Shown here in pieces: positions 61,808-64,000 of a DNA stretch of 64,000 nucleotides; within the stretch, counting starts at the first letter, position 1; each line of letters opens with the position of its first letter. The translations under genes and the position numbers were made by a program. Below the pieces are notes generated by a model. That model was not told where the DNA came from. It saw nothing but the letters and a program-made list of their open reading frames with translations, and did not search any database. Origin of the DNA: Veillonella ratti. Its GTDB lineage: Bacteria > Bacillota > Negativicutes > Veillonellales > Veillonellaceae. The stretch is taken from assembly GCF_003992115.1 (NCBI RefSeq), contig NZ_RQUX01000006.1, forward strand, positions 62,001-126,000, given 5' to 3'.

Positions 61808-63040
61808 ATGAACAGACATATTGAAGTATTGTCGCCGGCCGGCAATATGGATAAATTAAAAATGGCCATTCGTTATGGCGCGGATGCTGTGTATTGTGCA
61901 GGCCAATCTTTTGGTTTGCGCGCCAGCAGCTCCAACTTCAGCAATGAAGAGTTAAAAGAAGCGGTGGAATTTGTGCACAGTCATGGTAAAAAAATCTATG
62001 TAACTTGTAACATTATTCCGCACAATGAAGACTTGGTAGGTCTTGAAGACTACTTGAAATTCTTGGAATCCATCCACGTGGATGCCATCATCGTAGCCGA
62101 TTTGGGGATTTTCTTATTGGCAAAACGGGTGGCTCCTAATTTGGAACGCCATGTAAGTACGCAGGCGAACACAACCAACTATTTGACCACTGAGTTCTGG
62201 AAAGAGCAAGGCGCCAGTCGTGTTGTGGTGGCTCGCGAAGTAAGTATTGCAGACATCAAAACGATGAAGGAAGCCGCTGACATTGAAATCGAAGCCTTCG
62301 TTCACGGGGCTATGTGTATTTCGTACTCCGGTCGTTGCCTTTTGAGTAACTATTTCACTACTCGTGACGCTAACCGCGGTCAGTGTACGCAGGCTTGCCG
62401 TTGGAAATACTCCTTGGTGGAAGAAAACCGTCCCGGCGAGTATTATCCGATTGAAGAAGATCAGCACGGTACCTATATTTTTAACTCCAAAGACCTTTGC
62501 TTGTTGAAATACATCCCTGATTTGGTGGAAGCGGGCGTTGACAGTCTTAAAATCGAAGGCCGCATGAAGAGCGTTCACTATGCGGCGACCGTAACGAAAG
62601 TGTATCGTGAAGCGGTGGACAGCTACTTGGTGGATCCTGAGCACTATGAAGTGAAACCGGAATGGATTGAAGAATTGGAAAAAATCTCCCACCGTCCGTA
62701 TACGGAAGGCTTCTCCGTGGAAAAACCGGATGAAACGGCTCAGAACTACGGTCAGTCCAGCAATACGCAGACTCACGACTTCATCGGCCTTGTAGAAGGG
62801 TACAATGCGGAAGAAGGTTATGCATACTTAGAACAGCGTAACAACTTCAAAGTGGGCGACGAAGTGGAATTTTGTCAGCCACACGGCGAACTCGTACATC
62901 ATGTGATTACGAAGATGACCGATGAAGACGGCAATGAAATCACCGTAGCGCCACATCCGCAGATGAAAGTTCGTCTTTACATCGATACGCCGCTTGAAGA
63001 ATATGCCATGATGCGTCGTCGCTGTAAGGTAAAAGCATAA
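61808..63040 (+). CDS. Peptidase U32 family protein
   Basis: A 410-residue protein of the U32 family (YrrO/TrhP type). Visible are LSPAGNMDKLKMAIRYGADAVYCAGQSFGLRAS, the family motif EAFVHGAMCISYSGRCLLSNYFT, and a cysteine set (CTQACRW) typical of an iron-sulfur site. Relatives take part in tRNA hydroxylation (ho5U34) rather than proteolysis; that is knowledge of the family, not shown here. It sits in the Bacillus-like order after the O-methyltransferase. Confidence 0.92.
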   Translation: MNRHIEVLSPAGNMDKLKMAIRYGADAVYCAGQSFGLRASSSNFSNEELKEAVEFVHSHGKKIYVTCNIIPHNEDLVGLEDYLKFLESIHVDAIIVADLGIFLLAKRVAPNLERHVSTQANTTNYLTTEFWKEQGASRVVVAREVSIADIKTMKEAADIEIEAFVHGAMCISYSGRCLLSNYFTTRDANRGQCTQACRWKYSLVEENRPGEYYPIEEDQHGTYIFNSKDLCLLKYIPDLVEAGVDSLKIEGRMKSVHYAATVTKVYREAVDSYLVDPEHYEVKPEWIEELEKISHRPYTEGFSVEKPDETAQNYGQSSNTQTHDFIGLVEGYNAEEGYAYLEQRNNFKVGDEVEFCQPHGELVHHVITKMTDEDGNEITVAPHPQMKVRLYIDTPLEEYAMMRRRCKVKA

Positions 63041-63107
63041 GTCATACAGTGTGCAGTTGCGTAAAAGACGGTTGCTCTAAGCTGTAAGGCGACGAGGAGG
63101 CTTGTTG

Positions 63108-63320
63108 ATGGAAGATTCCTATGTATATTTTAAAATTTCACCGAACCACACCAATTATGTAAATCGCATTTTGGAAGGCTATGAGTATTTGGGCGTCATG
63201 ACGACGGTCAATCGCGAAAAAGGCCTGTGTATGGTACGCAGTACGCCTGATACGGCACCTTTGGTACGTGAAATTTTGAGCAGTTTACCTATTGAACTGA
63301 CGTTAGTTGATGCTGTTTAA
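63108..63320 (+). CDS. DUF4911 domain protein
   Basis: A 70-residue protein matching DUF4911, of unknown function, with VYFKISPNHTNYVNRILEGYEYLG and a C-terminal VREILSSLPIELTLVDA. The ATG at 63108 has GAGGAGG seven bases before; TTG codons at 63102 and 63105 are alternatives. It ends the block with a strong terminator. Confidence 0.82.
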   Translation: MEDSYVYFKISPNHTNYVNRILEGYEYLGVMTTVNREKGLCMVRSTPDTAPLVREILSSLPIELTLVDAV

Positions 63321-63362
63321 GAAGTTTAGACGCGCGTTAGAATCGTAAAACGAAATCTATGT

Positions 63363-63397
63363 AAGCCTATATGGCCGGGGGCCATATAGGCTTTTTT
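63363..63397 (+). terminator. Strong terminator after DUF4911
   Basis: AAGCCTATATGGCC pairs with GGCCATATAGGCTT around a 3-base loop, then TTTTT; a 14-bp stem. Confidence 0.9.
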
Positions 63398-63476
63398 AGA
63401 CGTATTCGAAATCACTAAAATTTAATGGTGTAAAATTAAATTTTTAAAAATTATTATAAATTGTGCACAATTAGTA

Positions 63477-63505
63477 TTGACATTAAACCTAATATGGTGT
63501 AAAGT
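63477..63505 (+). promoter_or_regulatory. thrS promoter
   Basis: TTGACA (63477-63482), 17 bases, TAAAGT (63500-63505). Confidence 0.6.
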
Positions 63506-63511
63506 GAATAC

Positions 63512-63757
63512 ATCAAATGAAACAGGTAGAGCGAAGGATATGATATTTAATCCACTGTGTTCCAGAGAGAGATGGCTAGGCTGTGACCGTCTTACACAAG
63601 ATCATCTATTACCCCCTTCAAACCGATTGGCTGAACTAAGTAAGCTAATCCGCGAGTAAGCGTTATCGACAATAAAGTGAGTTATCCCAGTGGATGACTA
63701 ACTAGGGTGGAACCACGAGACCTTCGTCCCTTGTCGGGATAGAGGTCTCTTTTTTAT
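63512..63757 (+). promoter_or_regulatory. T-box leader of thrS
   Basis: A T-box riboswitch that senses uncharged tRNA. The T-box sequence AGGGTGGAACCACG is at 63704-63717, and a terminator follows at once. Stem I features include the basal pairing GGTAG with CTATTACC and an AGAGAG GA-type motif. The TGGA in the T-box suits a tRNA whose discriminator base is U, as in Bacillus tRNA-Thr. The specifier threonine codon is likely in the stem I loop but I could not fix it by eye. The 495-base gap 63321-63815 contains this leader, the upstream terminator and promoter, and no gene. Confidence 0.92.
63717..63757 (+). terminator. T-box-controlled terminator
   Basis: GAGACCT pairs with AGGTCTC around a loop containing GTCCC/GGGAT pairing, then TTTTTT. 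It overlaps the T-box antiterminator sequence, as expected. Confidence 0.85.
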
Positions 63758-63815
63758 TATGCGTGCAGCTGTAGCGTGTCCCGCCGGTATAGCTGATTTC
63801 TTAGGAGGAATAACC

Positions 63816-64000
63816 ATGAGTGAAGTAAAAATCATTTTACCTGACAACAGTGAACGCGCTTATGCAGCGGGCACTACTTTAGGCGAAGCTGTTAAACAAT
63901 TATCCAACAGCTTGGCTAAAAAAGTTTTGGCAGCCGACGTAGACGGTGAATTAACTGATTTACGTGAAGAAGTAAAAGACGGCTCCAAAGTAAGCTTCTT
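63816..64000 (+). CDS. thrS: Threonyl-tRNA synthetase, 3'-truncated by the window
   Basis: The first 61 codons are visible: MSEVKIILPDNSERAY and GTTLGEAVKQLSNSL with KVLAADVDGELTDL, a TGS domain of the kind that opens ThrRS. The start follows TAGGAGG. The editing and catalytic domains lie beyond the window, so identity also rests on the threonyl-type T-box. Confidence 0.88.
   Translation, partial: MSEVKIILPDNSERAYAAGTTLGEAVKQLSNSLAKKVLAADVDGELTDLREEVKDGSKVSF

Noticed and set aside
62114-62776. A 220-codon open frame on the minus strand inside the U32 peptidase gene
   Set aside because: The plus-strand frame has clear family motifs and a good ribosome site. The antisense frame shows no motif and no initiation signal.
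63477-63659. A 60-codon plus-strand frame within the thrS leader
   Set aside because: It overlaps the T-box stem I and the thrS promoter; a structured leader explains the conservation better than a peptide.
1-64000. CRISPR array, insertion sequence, prophage, tRNA or rRNA genes
   Set aside because: I saw no regularly spaced repeats, transposase motifs, integrase or cloverleaf-like sequence; the short tandem repeats lack CRISPR-like spacing.

Overview
The window looks like chromosome of a Veillonella-type member of the Negativicutes, a Firmicute with an outer membrane. A complete lipid A/Kdo/LPS-export gene set, BamA, TamB, Skp-like chaperones and a phospholipid (Mla) transporter sit beside typical Firmicute features: a threonyl T-box leader, an alaS-ireB-ruvX-DUF1292-mltG block arranged as in Bacillus, class II GlpX, and a SpoIVB-type S55 peptidase. 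The species is inferred, not proven. Every gene I can support is on the + strand. I see no tRNA, rRNA, insertion sequence, prophage or CRISPR array.

Layout. 1-9746 is housekeeping: coaX (5' end outside the window), dusB, greA, lysS, serS, a transaldolase-like aldolase, glpX, murA and an MreB homologue. 9989-13750 holds three exported proteins: an AMIN/phosphodiester-glycosidase protein, a lone lipoyl-like domain, and an S55 peptidase. 13997-23515 is a trans-envelope lipid-transport operon: mlaE, mlaF, an MlaD with a C-terminal beta-barrel-like domain, TolC, TamB, then a sigma-70 family factor. 23916-31330 carries an uncharacterised single-pass membrane protein, BamA, a predicted barrel protein, three OmpH/Skp-like proteins and lpxD. 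31339-48367 is a nearly uninterrupted lipid A-Kdo pathway: lpxL-like, lpxC, fabZ, lpxA, lpxI, lpxB, msbA, waaA, lpxK, kdsB, kdsA, kdsD, kdsC, a second lpxL-like, lptC, lptA, lptB and one lptF/G. 48680-56334 is mixed: DUF3084, a YqgF-like protein, YitT, signal peptidase I, a GT2 glycosyltransferase, an NlpC/P60 hydrolase and two parts of a metal ABC transporter. 56415-63320 is the conserved Firmicute block from alaS to DUF4911. 63477-64000 is the T-box leader and start of thrS.

Together the genes describe building and maintaining an LPS outer membrane: precursor synthesis, the flippase, the Lpt bridge, barrel insertion, chaperoning and phospholipid traffic. The points most worth following are the MlaD-barrel fusion, the sigma factor at the end of the TamB operon facing a possible membrane partner, the three differently anchored Skp paralogues, a likely small RNA at about 50.1-50.24 kb, structured leaders before greA, lpxC and the 23916 gene, and short tandem duplications sitting on the stop codons of several genes.
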